From an uncultured eubacterium 1-6 (lineage in GTDB: Bacteria; Bacillota; Clostridia; Lachnospirales; Lachnospiraceae), in assembly GCA_903789595.1 (NCBI GenBank), contig CAIFEZ010000011.1, positions 1 through 64,000 of the forward strand: a stretch of 64,000 nucleotides of DNA. Reading direction: 5' to 3'. The notes below the pieces were generated by a model. The model saw only the letters and a program-made list of their open reading frames with translations. It did not search any database and was not told the DNA's origin. Shown here piece after piece: positions 26,501 through 34,675 of the stretch. The first letter of the stretch is position 1. Each line of letters starts with the position of its first letter. The position numbers were made by a program, and so were the translations under genes.

Positions 26501-28750
26501 CGGTGTGTCGGGCGGAGGAGTCGTCTCCGGTTCATCCGTTACTCCAACCAGCACAGGCTTCTTCGTTGTAGATCCGGCAGTCACCCTTGCTTCTATCACT
26601 TCATCTGATTTTTTATATCCCTTAGGGGCTGTGATTTCCTTGATGTAATAAGTTCCAACAGGAAGCTCAACGATATTGGAAACGCCGTTCGCATCCAGTT
26701 TGAAGGATTTTCCGGGACCACGTGTGCAGGCCTTGTCATAATAGATGCCATACCAGGCGCCTTTAAAGGAGTAGTCCGGATTTCCATCGGTGAGAGACGG
26801 GTTGGAGGATGACTTATGAATCTGAAGATATCCGGGCGGTGATGTCGGCTCGTCTTCCGCTACGGCATAGACAATAACGGTTGTATCGTAGAAACCGGCA
26901 GAACTGCGCACTTTATTCAGGCCATATTCATACAGCCATTGTCTCCAGTTCTGCTGTGTAGCCTGCCCGCTGTTGTTGTACTTTACAGAAGCCCATGTGG
27001 ATCCCGGAAGACCGCCGCCGTCATCAGCACGCATAGCGGTTAATGTCTGCCATTGTGCTTCGGTGAATTTTACGGCGGGATATGCTGTATGTCCGTTTTG
27101 GCCTATTGTGTAAATTCCGATTGCGCCGACAATCCTTGCTTTGTTTGTATTGGAACGTTTTGCGGCATCCTGCAGAGCTTCTTTCGCCGCTGCTTCATAA
27201 AGCTGTTTATAGCTTTCAACATTGTTATAAGGGATGGTGCTCAGGTCGCCGCCGGAAATTTTTGCTTCTTTTTGCAGAGAATAGTATTCAATCCAGGTTG
27301 TCCTGAAATTATCCATACTCGTCTGAACGGCCGATGCATCACTAATATTGACATTTGTGCTTTTTCCGTCATCGTGCCATACGAAGAATCCATGGACATT
27401 GCCAATTGCTGATCCTCCGCCTGCTCCGGTATTGCCGGATCCGCTGTTGGCTGTTTTTATGTCATCGGATGAGTCATCAATATGTTCCCCTGTCTTGTGG
27501 TTATTCGCTGCGGCAGCGGTGAAGACTCTTTTATTATCAGGCGTTATTTTTCCATCTTTGGAATAAATGCCGGAAAGCCTCGACGCTGCTTCAGAGGTGG
27601 TTTCGGAGAGGATATAGTAATCGACGGTATCACCGTAGTTGGAGGTGCCGGCTTTCACCCCGTCTTTATCTGCAGAACCTGCAATAATCGCTTCGCTTAC
27701 GGATCCGGGGATCGTGTACTTTGCGTCGGTGTTGTTATTACCGGCTGCTCCGATTACGGTAATCCCTGCATTTACAGCTTCTTTGATGATATCCACAATC
27801 GAAGAGCTCTCCCCTTTCTTTACACCGGAAAGGGAGAGGTTAATGATACTGACTTTTCGCTCAATGGCATAACGGATCGCCGCATAAACGGAAGATGGCG
27901 TTCCTTTTCCGTTCTGATCCAAAGCCTTTATGGAAAGAATTTTTGCATCGGGATTTTCCGACACGATATTTTGCACCATTTTCGTTCCGTGACCATTATC
28001 ATCGCCCGTACTGTCTCCAAGCATGGAAACGGCTTCGATGACGTTATCGTCTATAGAGGCGCCGGTATCAATGAGGGCAATCACGGAGTTATCGGAAGCA
28101 CTGCTCTTCCCCTGCTCCCTCGCTTTTTCAGATGCTTCCTCAAGAGAAGTAATCGGGTTGGTATCCCCGGTCATTTCATCGGCAGACACATCAGTGATAT
28201 TTTCGGTGTCCGCCGCTTCCAGTTCAGCGGTGTCAAAATCCACGAAATCCGCGGCTGACCGGTATTGTTCATAGGCAGACTTTGCATCGTCTTCGGAATC
28301 ATACTGAATCAGGTATACGTTATCATATGATGACAGGATTTTATCCTGATCATCTGCAATGACAGATGCATCGTCTGTTCCGACCAGAAGGCGCGCAGCG
28401 GAGAAGCTGCTCGTTACGGTTTTTCGCGTTTTATCCGTACTGTTGTTATTGTTTTCCATGACTGTATTTTCTGCTTCCTCTGCGTTTTCCGGTGTGTCAA
28501 ATGTTGATACAATATCAGAAGCTTCTGAATCAGTGTCCGTTTCGGATGATTCCAGAGCGATATCTGTATCTGAAGCTTCTGAATCAGTGCTCGAATCGGA
28601 TGTTTGCGAACGCACAGAGGGATCCGATGTGGAATGAATGACTGCGGCGGATGGCTGCCCGGATTCTCCGGCAGCTGCTGCAGCAGGAAAACCTGTGACA
28701 GTCAATGCAACCGCAAGAATGATGTTCAGCGTTTTCTGAAATTTCCTCAT
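23594..28750 (-). CDS. Giant pilus tip-like protein with subtilisin-like domain and Cna-B/VaFE repeats
   Basis: This is a 1718-residue wall-anchored protein. After a signal peptide (residues 1-27) and an acidic Ser/Thr/Asp stretch (35-110) comes a subtilisin-like domain (about 215-385) with the catalytic-type Asp228 (ALIDTG), His254 (NGHGT) and Asn338 (GAAGNN). After SNYGDTVDYY (370-379) the GTSMA serine motif is missing. A region without recognised fold (450-635) follows, then three close Cna-B/SpaA repeats (640-738, 768-864, 874-972), a fourth divergent one, two VaFE/T-Q-ester-like domains (about 1125-1250 and 1252-1400), a D2-type isopeptide domain (1410-1555), a last Cna-B domain (1566-1670), and the sorting signal LILQTGG at 1679-1685 with membrane helix and basic tail. 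The ATG at 28750 follows AGGAGA and overlaps the previous stop (ATGA). Confidence 0.88.
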   Translation of the reverse strand: MRKFQKTLNIILAVALTVTGFPAAAAAGESGQPSAAVIHSTSDPSVRSQTSDSSTDSEASDTDIALESSETDTDSEASDIVSTFDTPENAEEAENTVMENNNNSTDKTRKTVTSSFSAARLLVGTDDASVIADDQDKILSSYDNVYLIQYDSEDDAKSAYEQYRSAADFVDFDTAELEAADTENITDVSADEMTGDTNPITSLEEASEKAREQGKSSASDNSVIALIDTGASIDDNVIEAVSMLGDSTGDDNGHGTKMVQNIVSENPDAKILSIKALDQNGKGTPSSVYAAIRYAIERKVSIINLSLSGVKKGESSSIVDIIKEAVNAGITVIGAAGNNNTDAKYTIPGSVSEAIIAGSADKDGVKAGTSNYGDTVDYYILSETTSEAASRLSGIYSKDGKITPDNKRVFTAAAANNHKTGEHIDDSSDDIKTANSGSGNTGAGGGSAIGNVHGFFVWHDDGKSTNVNISDASAVQTSMDNFRTTWIEYYSLQKEAKISGGDLSTIPYNNVESYKQLYEAAAKEALQDAAKRSNTNKARIVGAIGIYTIGQNGHTAYPAVKFTEAQWQTLTAMRADDGGGLPGSTWASVKYNNSGQATQQNWRQWLYEYGLNKVRSSAGFYDTTVIVYAVAEDEPTSPPGYLQIHKSSSNPSLTDGNPDYSFKGAWYGIYYDKACTRGPGKSFKLDANGVSNIVELPVGTYYIKEITAPKGYKKSDEVIEARVTAGSTTKKPVLVGVTDEPETTPPPDTPTPTPETPPETPPETPETGWLRIHKSSANPEITDGNPNYSFAGGYYIIYYDRSCTEGPGKFLVLGADGYSNFIQLPVGTYYIKETSAPKGYLKSETVYAATVTEASDALIEVTDEPIPPEEPEIGYLKIHKSSSNPEITNGNPCYSLKGAVYGVYKNKACTQDTGKRLTVDENGDSNTAELEVGTYYVKEITAPKGYIKSDKVYTSAVTEGSTSSSPVQLTVIDSPGTDPMAITIHKNTANATANVPSLEGTEFTVKYYNNYYSKESDLPEAPTRTWVFAAKWSQSIQQYLILFQKACLVSGDELYIDYGKESLPYGTITIQETTPARGYQNDAIFTGSDGTSYGSVVMARVDDSGKIVSIKTGNSLSNTTLDVNDTLIPTLSTSLRDAEGEQYTEAKEAVKLTDTVNIKNLNSYIGKTVTVSGTLYDKESGKPLTINGKTITASTTLNVTEETAQIKNVFSFNASGLKGKTIVATESITVDGKEVSSHNDLNDTEQMVFFPSISTILYQDVNGDKTANDGEKMIAFDLDEDGKPVHADEDTKAFDTNVTLTDQIAYQNLAPSKVYEVTGKLMKVHADGTLSDTGIRSKETSFTTGAAADGDLTASGSTDIHYSFDAVKYQNCQLVAYETLNLSGKSVSAREEENVEAQRIRILVSTPKKVVTNVNNNRYEIHTWSITTKIPSGTEDSKPEQRGASFTDLIDSRLDYKGNVRVDVVDSEEADANIILTLGSGDYTVSGVTEGTAGGTLKVDLTASGLEKISKKQYEDADYLRLRFDTLINKSANITPEDGADIPNKVEIRWDVLGKALILHGKDHVTSGAVRIVKTDSRHQSLAGAKFILLNEDKSRYQQNDSTGTNPKNYPEVTSGADGHVEWTGLADGTYYIRETAAPNGKALQTSDIKVVLRNYKVVSVNDTDVSNPVFKVADEGKLILQTGGSGRTIIILVSIAAIAIAVCALLAVMKRQRRNEI

Positions 28751-29853
28751 TTTTTCTTTCTCCTGTGTGAAATAAGCAGTGCGGTTCCAATGATACATAC
28801 TGAAACAGCTGCCAGAGCAGCATATTCGATGGGCAGATTATCGCCTGTCTGGGGTCCTTCTGTCGTTTTGGGCGTTTTGTCTTTGTGATTGACGAACTTT
28901 ACCTGTGTCTGGCTTTTCCGGATGATGTGACCGGAAGTGCCGGCTGCCGTGGTTTTGTAGCCGTTCTGGTCAGCTTCTATTTCGGTCACCTTATAATCGG
29001 AACCGCATGGGATCATGGCAATGGTTACCGTTTCCCCGGACTTTAGCGGAATTGTTTCTCCGGACCTGATGGATCCTTTCTTTCCGCCGGATATTTCATA
29101 TGGAACGGAAAGGCTCTCATCCGCGGTCTTGAATTCTATTTTGAAATGAAACGTCTGAGTGGTGTCTCCGGCAGTACCGGTCACCTGCTTGCTGACTGCA
29201 AGGCTGCCGGCCGGCAGGGACTTCGGCTCCACCGTCAGCTTATAATTCCAGAATGTCCGTTCGGTACCTTCTCCGTCGCTGTATGGAAGCTGAAACAGGA
29301 ACGGGGCTGAGGCGTAATGCTCCTTCGCAGGAGAAGTCTCTATGCCGAGGTAAACGCCGAGCGCCATTCCGGTGATTGCCAGTTTTCCGTCCGATCCGGT
29401 TTTTCCGGTATACGATTCGGCTGTCTCCGGATGTTCCTTATAATAGGTCTGTACCTTTTCTGCGATATCCGCTGCTTCCGTGTTCTGGTCAATGGTAAGA
29501 TCCGGAATAACCGGGACGTACTGATTTCCTGCGGATGGGAGCGTATCTGTCTCGAATCCGGAATCCATGTCCGTATTCTTCTGTCCGTTATCCGTTGACA
29601 GATCAGAAGCTTCTCCCGCTGTGATCTGCATGCTGAAGTCTGCAATTTTGTAGAATGTAAACCCGGCATCGACAATCGGATCTCTGCTATCGACGGTATC
29701 CTGATAGTCGATGATCACCGTCCCGGTCTGTTCCGGATGGATGACGGATGACGGACTGTCCGGATTTTCCGCCGCAAAAACCGATGATGCCGACAGGGCG
29801 AGAACGGCGCAGCAGGAAAGGCAGAACAGCTGTTTCAAAAACGTACGTTTCAT
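28747..29853 (-). CDS. Minor/basal pilin with PQTG sorting signal
   Basis: This wall-anchored pilin has 368 residues: a signal peptide (1-27), an N-terminal D1-like domain ending in the E-box-like GVYLGIETSPAKEHY (166-180), and a pilin-type motif TVEPKS (207-212) where the usual YPK is EPK. A second domain of the FctA/DUF7601 type follows (SLAVSKQVTGTAGDTTQTFHF, about 217-322). The C-terminus reads GPQTGD (333-338), a hydrophobic helix and RRKKK. It lies 23 bases after the class C sortase gene and is coupled by ATGA to the giant protein. The PQTGD signal differs from the LRTGG/LQTGG signals of the other two subunits. Confidence 0.86.
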   Translation of the reverse strand: MKRTFLKQLFCLSCCAVLALSASSVFAAENPDSPSSVIHPEQTGTVIIDYQDTVDSRDPIVDAGFTFYKIADFSMQITAGEASDLSTDNGQKNTDMDSGFETDTLPSAGNQYVPVIPDLTIDQNTEAADIAEKVQTYYKEHPETAESYTGKTGSDGKLAITGMALGVYLGIETSPAKEHYASAPFLFQLPYSDGEGTERTFWNYKLTVEPKSLPAGSLAVSKQVTGTAGDTTQTFHFKIEFKTADESLSVPYEISGGKKGSIRSGETIPLKSGETVTIAMIPCGSDYKVTEIEADQNGYKTTAAGTSGHIIRKSQTQVKFVNHKDKTPKTTEGPQTGDNLPIEYAALAAVSVCIIGTALLISHRRKKK

Positions 29854-29876
29854 CCCTCATTTTCTCCTTTCTTTTT

Positions 29877-30734
29877 CTATTCTTTTTTCTGTTTCTGTTT
29901 CTTATTTCCTCCGATGATATACCAGCAGCCGATACTTCCGATTGCTGTGGGAACCGCGATCAGCAGAGCCATCCGGATCCAGGGCAGCTTGTCGTTGTTC
30001 TTCAAAAGGATGGTCTCGCCCTTGGATTTGACCGGGATATCCGGATACGTCCGCTCCCCGGTTGCGAGAAGCCGGTGATCGTTGATCCCGTACGGGGTGC
30101 AGGTGTACAGGGTGACGAGATCTTTTCCGTCCACCACCTGCATGTAGGGATCGCAGTCGTCCGGAAGCAGCACCCGGATGTCTTTCACCGTGTAGACGTG
30201 TTCTTCGTCCAGAATGCGGATGTAGAACTTGTCTCCCTCTTCCAGTTCGGTCAGGTCGGTGAAAATCCGGTTGCTGATGAGCCCCGTGTGTCCGGCAATT
30301 ACCGCGTGGGTGCTTTCTCCGCCATACGGAATACTCGTTTTGTACATGTGCCCAGTTTCGTATTCCAGCTCACTGTCCTTGGTTCCATGTGCGATCGGAA
30401 GATAAACACTGATCTTCGGAATTATGATGTACGCCATTACCCCGTCCTGCCTGGCCAGAATGGATTCGTATTTGGAATCCGTGGCATCCGCTCCCTGATA
30501 GGTGAAGGGGGTGTCTTTCTGCCGGCTGGCTATTTTCCGGTTATATTTCCGGATTTTCTCTTTTTCTGCAGCTGACTCTTCCTTACTCATGCTGTCCACA
30601 TCGGTGCTGTAGCCCGTGAGCTTTGTCACCGACGCTGCCAGATGGTACTGGTCAAGGATTCGGGGAGAAAGAAGTCCCGCAATTCCCGCTGTAAGAACCA
30701 GCCATACAACAAGAAGGAGTGCTTTTCGCTTCAT
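29877..30734 (-). CDS. Class C (pilin-polymerising) sortase
   Basis: This membrane transpeptidase joins pilin subunits through lysine isopeptide bonds. The 285-residue protein has an N-terminal and a C-terminal membrane helix (about 5-22 and 252-274), as class C sortases do. The active-site residues are His149 (AGHTGL), Cys212 (TLYTCTPYG) and Arg221 (NDHRLLATG). The aromatic DPF/DPW lid motif is not obvious. It lies between the major and minor pilin genes, the classic pilus-island arrangement. Confidence 0.93.
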   Translation of the reverse strand: MKRKALLLVVWLVLTAGIAGLLSPRILDQYHLAASVTKLTGYSTDVDSMSKEESAAEKEKIRKYNRKIASRQKDTPFTYQGADATDSKYESILARQDGVMAYIIIPKISVYLPIAHGTKDSELEYETGHMYKTSIPYGGESTHAVIAGHTGLISNRIFTDLTELEEGDKFYIRILDEEHVYTVKDIRVLLPDDCDPYMQVVDGKDLVTLYTCTPYGINDHRLLATGERTYPDIPVKSKGETILLKNNDKLPWIRMALLIAVPTAIGSIGCWYIIGGNKKQKQKKE

Positions 30735-30835
30735 GAATGCTATCCTCGCTTATTCCGATTGATCAGACACGTATCGTGCGTATCATGGATCCGATTCGGC
30801 AGGATTTTTCCTGACACACCAGACCACACGTTTGT

Positions 30836-32980
30836 TCAGACTGCTTTTCTCTTCTTTCTGGTCGCAATGACAAGAATGCTCCCGGCGCCTGCAACTGCCA
30901 GAAGGGTTGTGCCGTAAACCATGGCACGTCCTTCCCCGCCGGTACGAAGATTCAGGGATTCATAGTTCTCTACGTTGAAGGAAGCGGTACCCTTGTCTAC
31001 TGCGATTGCCGCGGTATTGCCGTCAGCGGTGATCGTGGTCTTGTCCCGATCTAGAGCGCCGGTTACACCGTGGTTGGAGTTGGAATCATCGGTCGGAGTA
31101 CTTGTAAGGGCGATGGTCACACGGGACTTCAGAAGCTCATGGTTCTTGGCACTGCTGCCGTCATCTCTGCCCTCGGTCGCGGTCTCTGTCATGATGTAAT
31201 GTTCTTCATCCAGACCCTTAATGTACAGTTTTCCGTCTGATCCCGGATGTACCGTTGTAGTAATCTCTATGGTATCGGGACTTTCGGAAGAACGGTCATA
31301 CAGATGGTAAACGCCGTCGCCTTCCTTCACGAATTTGACATCGCTGTTCTTTCCATGGTTCTCATTTCCGCCCGCTCCGGTTCCCTCTCTCTGGAAGGTA
31401 AAGGATACCCTGGTCGGATCCTTGACGCCGTTTTTCGTCACGTTCAGCTTGTAGGTATAAACCCCAACCTTATTGCCTTTTACCGAATGCTCGCTGTCGT
31501 TATCCGAAGTATTCCAGGTAAGGGTCGGCTGGTTCTGCTCTTCTACCGCGTCACCGACATGCTGCGTGCTCTTGTTCAGGACGGCATCAAACAGGATCAT
31601 AACCTGGCTGTCCTCTTTGATTTGATTCAGTTTTACAAGACCGGAGTCTGTCAGGGCAACAGTGAAGGAAGAAGATCCGGTTGTGGCATCTTTGGTTCCC
31701 TTGGTCAGTGTGTAATCAGCCTCTGTCAGCTCAACCGCGCTTCCGCTCTGCAGCCTGAAGTTTTCATCAAGCTTGCCGTAATCGGTCATTTTCTCCGGGT
31801 TTGCGATTCTCGGAACGATGTAAATGCCGTTGTCCATAGTGTCGGTCTCTGAATATCTGGTGTAGCTGTTGCCGTCCTGAAGAACAGGAGCTTCCGGAAG
31901 CAGTACCTGATGAACGGTCTCGCCGATCTCATAATCGCCGTGGTCGATCAGGGTGACCTTATCGTCCTCCTTAATGATCCGTTTCGGGTTATTGATGGTC
32001 TGGTTCTTCGGATATACGGTTACGTCATACTGCCATGCGGTTCCCGCCGCATTTCCGTTCACTTCCGTCTGGTTGGTCATCGGAACGGAAATGAGAATCG
32101 GACTGGAGTGGCCGGCGACCACTTCGTCACGGGGGACGGTCCCTACGATGTCGTCCTGTCCTGCCGCGGTCTGATGCGGGTCTATGGTTGTCTGTCCGCT
32201 CGCGTCGCTGTAAGGCTGACCGGACGCAATCCCTGATGCGGCAGAGGTGTCAGATCCGGTCTGCGGATCATAGGCGGAAAAATCTGTTTCACAGACGAGA
32301 TACAGACCGAGAGGAAGCTCATTCAGAGTCGTTTTCCCTGCCGCGTCGGTTGTTCCGGTGCGAACTCTGGAAGAGTCTCCATCATAGTTTTTTACGTAAT
32401 CATTGAGAGATTTCTCACCGCCCTGTGCGGAATTGATGGTATCCATGACCTCCTGCATGGTCTCGGCCGTGTATGCCTGTGTGTCGTCGCTGCCGCCCGG
32501 CCGTGTTCCAACCGGGGCGGTTCTGTTGATCATCAATTCTCCGGCTGCGTCTGCATCGGGTACCAGCTTGTCTTTGGCAGCGGAATTCAGAATCACCGAT
32601 TTGAAACCCTGATCGAGGTTTGCGAAGTAAACGCCGACGCCATTTTTTGTCGTCAGATTTTCAATATCCGCGATTTTGACTGCAGTGAATTCGATACCTT
32701 TCATCGGGGTCTGCGTGGAACTGACCGCTCCTTCCACGCCCTTGAAGTCAATAATATTTCCGTTGTTTTCCTTTACCTTGTAAAGGGTGATGCTGCCTTT
32801 CCGTCCGGTGTCAATGGTGGCATCGGCTGTCACCGGATTGGCAGAATCCGCGAATACAGGAGCTGCCATGGAAGTCATGGTCATGGCCATCGCCGCCATG
32901 CCGACGGCTGCCAGATGTTTCAGTCTGGGATTTTGATTTCTGATATCTTTCATTACTTTTGTTTGGGGGTCTCTGTACAT
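30836..32980 (-). CDS. Major pilin subunit (SpaH/EbpB-like backbone)
   Basis: This 714-residue backbone pilin has a Sec signal (about 1-44, ending APVFA), then a D1-type domain with the E-box ELPLGLYLVCET (Glu231). The pilin motif DVTVYPKNQ follows, with Lys325 as the likely polymerisation lysine. Further on are D2-type isopeptide domains (about 335-490) and a Cna-B-like domain (about 505-675). The sorting signal is LNLRTGGEGR (675-684), with a helix and KKRKAV. The ATG at 32980 has GCAGG seven bases upstream; ATG at 32953 is an alternative. It is the first pilin gene after the sortase B gene. Confidence 0.9.
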   Translation of the reverse strand: MYRDPQTKVMKDIRNQNPRLKHLAAVGMAAMAMTMTSMAAPVFADSANPVTADATIDTGRKGSITLYKVKENNGNIIDFKGVEGAVSSTQTPMKGIEFTAVKIADIENLTTKNGVGVYFANLDQGFKSVILNSAAKDKLVPDADAAGELMINRTAPVGTRPGGSDDTQAYTAETMQEVMDTINSAQGGEKSLNDYVKNYDGDSSRVRTGTTDAAGKTTLNELPLGLYLVCETDFSAYDPQTGSDTSAASGIASGQPYSDASGQTTIDPHQTAAGQDDIVGTVPRDEVVAGHSSPILISVPMTNQTEVNGNAAGTAWQYDVTVYPKNQTINNPKRIIKEDDKVTLIDHGDYEIGETVHQVLLPEAPVLQDGNSYTRYSETDTMDNGIYIVPRIANPEKMTDYGKLDENFRLQSGSAVELTEADYTLTKGTKDATTGSSSFTVALTDSGLVKLNQIKEDSQVMILFDAVLNKSTQHVGDAVEEQNQPTLTWNTSDNDSEHSVKGNKVGVYTYKLNVTKNGVKDPTRVSFTFQREGTGAGGNENHGKNSDVKFVKEGDGVYHLYDRSSESPDTIEITTTVHPGSDGKLYIKGLDEEHYIMTETATEGRDDGSSAKNHELLKSRVTIALTSTPTDDSNSNHGVTGALDRDKTTITADGNTAAIAVDKGTASFNVENYESLNLRTGGEGRAMVYGTTLLAVAGAGSILVIATRKKRKAV

Positions 32981-33044
32981 TCTTTACCTGCCCCTTCTCC
33001 TTTCCTCTGTTTTGTTTACTGCTGCAAAAGTCTGCTTGTGATGT

Positions 33045-33092
33045 TTACGGGCCTTTTGCCCGTATCATCCGATGTTTTCTGAATGTCGGCAT
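33045..33092 (-). CDS. Possible 15-codon leader ORF before the major pilin
   Basis: A strong ribosome site (AAAGGAG) stands before an ATG at 33092 that opens a 15-residue reading frame, MPTFRKHRMIRAKGP, ending TAA at 33045. It lies between sortase B and the major pilin. The ribosome site is as good as those of neighbouring real genes, but the peptide is basic and unlike any known family. It could be a regulatory leader peptide or chance. Confidence 0.35.
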   Translation of the reverse strand: MPTFRKHRMIRAKGP

Positions 33093-33145
33093 TTTCTCTC
33101 CTTTCTTTGCAATGGGTGGAATGCTGAAAATGGTATAAGAGCCAG

Positions 33146-33988
33146 TTAACACTCCGGCGGATTCCTGTACCAGGATGCCGGTTTCTGTACCGTTTCCGCG
33201 CCGGTCTCTATCCCGACGATCACCAGGCGGCGCGTAGTTCCCGCCATGCCGTAGCAGGTTGACAGGGACACAAACCTGGCGTTTCTGTCCGGTCTGGGAG
33301 AGTTCTCATATCGCGCGCTCTGTTTCAGCATGTTCTGCCAGTTCAGAAACGCCTGATCGTTGCGGAATGCACAGGTGTAAACGGAAGATCCCGTCTCTGT
33401 CGTCAGGACGGAGAAGAAGGTGTAGGTATGCTTCGTGCCGTCCGGCAGGTACAGACAAAAGCTGTGGTCCCTGTATCCTGCGCTGCCGTACCGGGAATGA
33501 AAGCTGCCGAACATTGATCCGTCCGCCATGTTGTGGCCGTAGATGATGGAGTTGCTGTCCGTGAAAGAACTGCTGTTTACCGTATCCAGAAAGATGCTTC
33601 CGCCGTAGTTATAGGTATGATCGGGAAGTGCATGGAGATATTCGCTGTTGTCGTCTCCCTGAAGCACCGGATAGCTGATGTCATCGAGCATCAGCCAGGC
33701 GACGGCATCCATGCCTTTCAAAGGTTCCCAGTCGATGATGCCCGCGTCAGACGGAGGCGTTTTCTCAGCTTCTGCTGAAATTTCATCCGGAGCAGGGGGC
33801 GCAGGGGTGAGGACCGCTTCTTCCCGGATCTTCCGGTAGGCCTTTGCGCTTTGTCGATACTCTTCCGCCTTCGGCAGGAGCTTATACAGGCAGAGGACAA
33901 ATACGGAAAGGCAGATGAGCACCAGGACAATCAGAGCTTTTGAATTTCTGTCCTTAAATTTTGTATGGCTGGATCGTTTCTGATGCAC
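33146..33988 (-). CDS. srtB: Class B sortase
   Basis: This 280-residue membrane transpeptidase has an N-terminal membrane helix (about 18-36), a linker, and a sortase barrel with NSIIYGHNMADGSMFG (His152), FVSLSTCYG (Cys245) and an arginine at 253/254 (TTRRLVIVG). The YGHNM...MFG and LSTC contexts fit class B. The start chosen is GTG at 33988 because GGGAGG lies five bases upstream. The longer open frame to 34405 crosses 41-base repeats whose period is not a multiple of three, which argues against coding. In pilus loci a second sortase typically attaches the finished fibre to the wall. Confidence 0.88.
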   Translation of the reverse strand: MHQKRSSHTKFKDRNSKALIVLVLICLSVFVLCLYKLLPKAEEYRQSAKAYRKIREEAVLTPAPPAPDEISAEAEKTPPSDAGIIDWEPLKGMDAVAWLMLDDISYPVLQGDDNSEYLHALPDHTYNYGGSIFLDTVNSSSFTDSNSIIYGHNMADGSMFGSFHSRYGSAGYRDHSFCLYLPDGTKHTYTFFSVLTTETGSSVYTCAFRNDQAFLNWQNMLKQSARYENSPRPDRNARFVSLSTCYGMAGTTRRLVIVGIETGAETVQKPASWYRNPPEC

Positions 33989-34538
33989 AGACACCTCCCG
34001 GTCATGATGAGACTCCGATAAAAGCCAGGAATTGTCGCAGATGAGGCGTGAACAATTGGAAATGTGAAATGATTGCCGCAGATGAGGCGTGAATGATTGG
34101 AAATGTGAAATGATTGCTGCAGATGAGGCGTGAATGATTGGAAATGTGAAATGATTGCCGCAGATGAGGCGATAAATGATGAGAAATATAGAATCATTGC
34201 TGCGGATAAGAAAACGAATGACAGAAAATGCAGTGCAGCTCTTTCTGATTAAGCAGCAAATGACAAAAAGTGTGGAAAACAGGGATGAAAAATTAAAATA
34301 TATGGAAACGGGTGGAAACAGATCAAAATGGACCGAAACAGATCGGAAAAGACCGGAGAAGAAGTGACTGCAGTTCTGGTTCTGGCTGCACGAATACAGT
34401 TGCACAGGTGATTAAAAAAAGAGAAACAATAATGAGAAATAATAAAAGAAATAATAAAGAGAAATAATAAAGATAAGAAAAATAACAGGAACAGGGATAA
34501 ATAAGAAATACAGAAAGAAACTGTCTGTGAATATATGC
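33989..34538 (-). promoter_or_regulatory. Long untranslated leader of the sortase B/pilus operon
   Basis: About 545 bases separate the predicted transcription start (near 34532) from the GTG of sortase B. In transcript order it holds a pyrimidine tract (34500 to 34411), low-complexity A/T-rich sequence, the 41-base tandem repeats, and the ribosome site. No convincing gene is seen in it. Confidence 0.6.
34036..34240 (-). repeat. 41-bp tandem repeat, four units plus a decayed fifth
   Basis: Units start at 34036, 34077, 34118, 34159 and a weak fifth near 34201. The second and third units differ at one base; the first differs at about three, and the fourth and fifth are more diverged. Each contains GCAGATGAGGCGTGAATGAT on the plus strand. 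The period of 41 shifts frame at every unit, so the array is probably not coding. Confidence 0.9.
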
Positions 34539-34567
34539 ATTATAGCATAACAATTTCTTCCTGTAAA
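34539..34567 (-). promoter_or_regulatory. Strong sigma-A-like promoter for the pilus operon
   Basis: On the minus strand TTTACA, a 17-base spacer and a perfect TATAAT. It is the only good promoter found between the DUF4230-like gene and sortase B, so it probably drives sortase B, the pilins and the giant protein. Confidence 0.75.
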
Positions 34568-34607
34568 CATAAAGAAAATAGAATTCGAAATCTCTGACTT
34601 TCAGAGG

Positions 34608-34675
34608 GCTGCTGTTTGCGTGATATCTGAAAGGCAGAGATTTCACAGTCCTGCTGCCATTCGCAAATCAGTTTC
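34608..34675. repeat. Copy D: decayed short palindromic element
   Basis: GCTGCTGTTTGCGTGATATC, then TGAAAGGCAG and TTTCACAG, match copy C at 21527-21594 across about 45 bases. The right end (TTCGCAAATCAGTTTC) is diverged and runs into the stop codon of the DUF4230-like gene. No clear flanking duplication is visible. Confidence 0.65.

Noticed and set aside
34036-34240. Possible CRISPR array
   Set aside because: The 41-bp units are contiguous and whole-unit identical with no variable spacers.
33989-34405. N-terminal extension of sortase B
   Set aside because: It crosses tandem repeats whose 41-base period changes frame, has no sortase-like sequence, and a better GTG start with GGGAGG lies at 33988.
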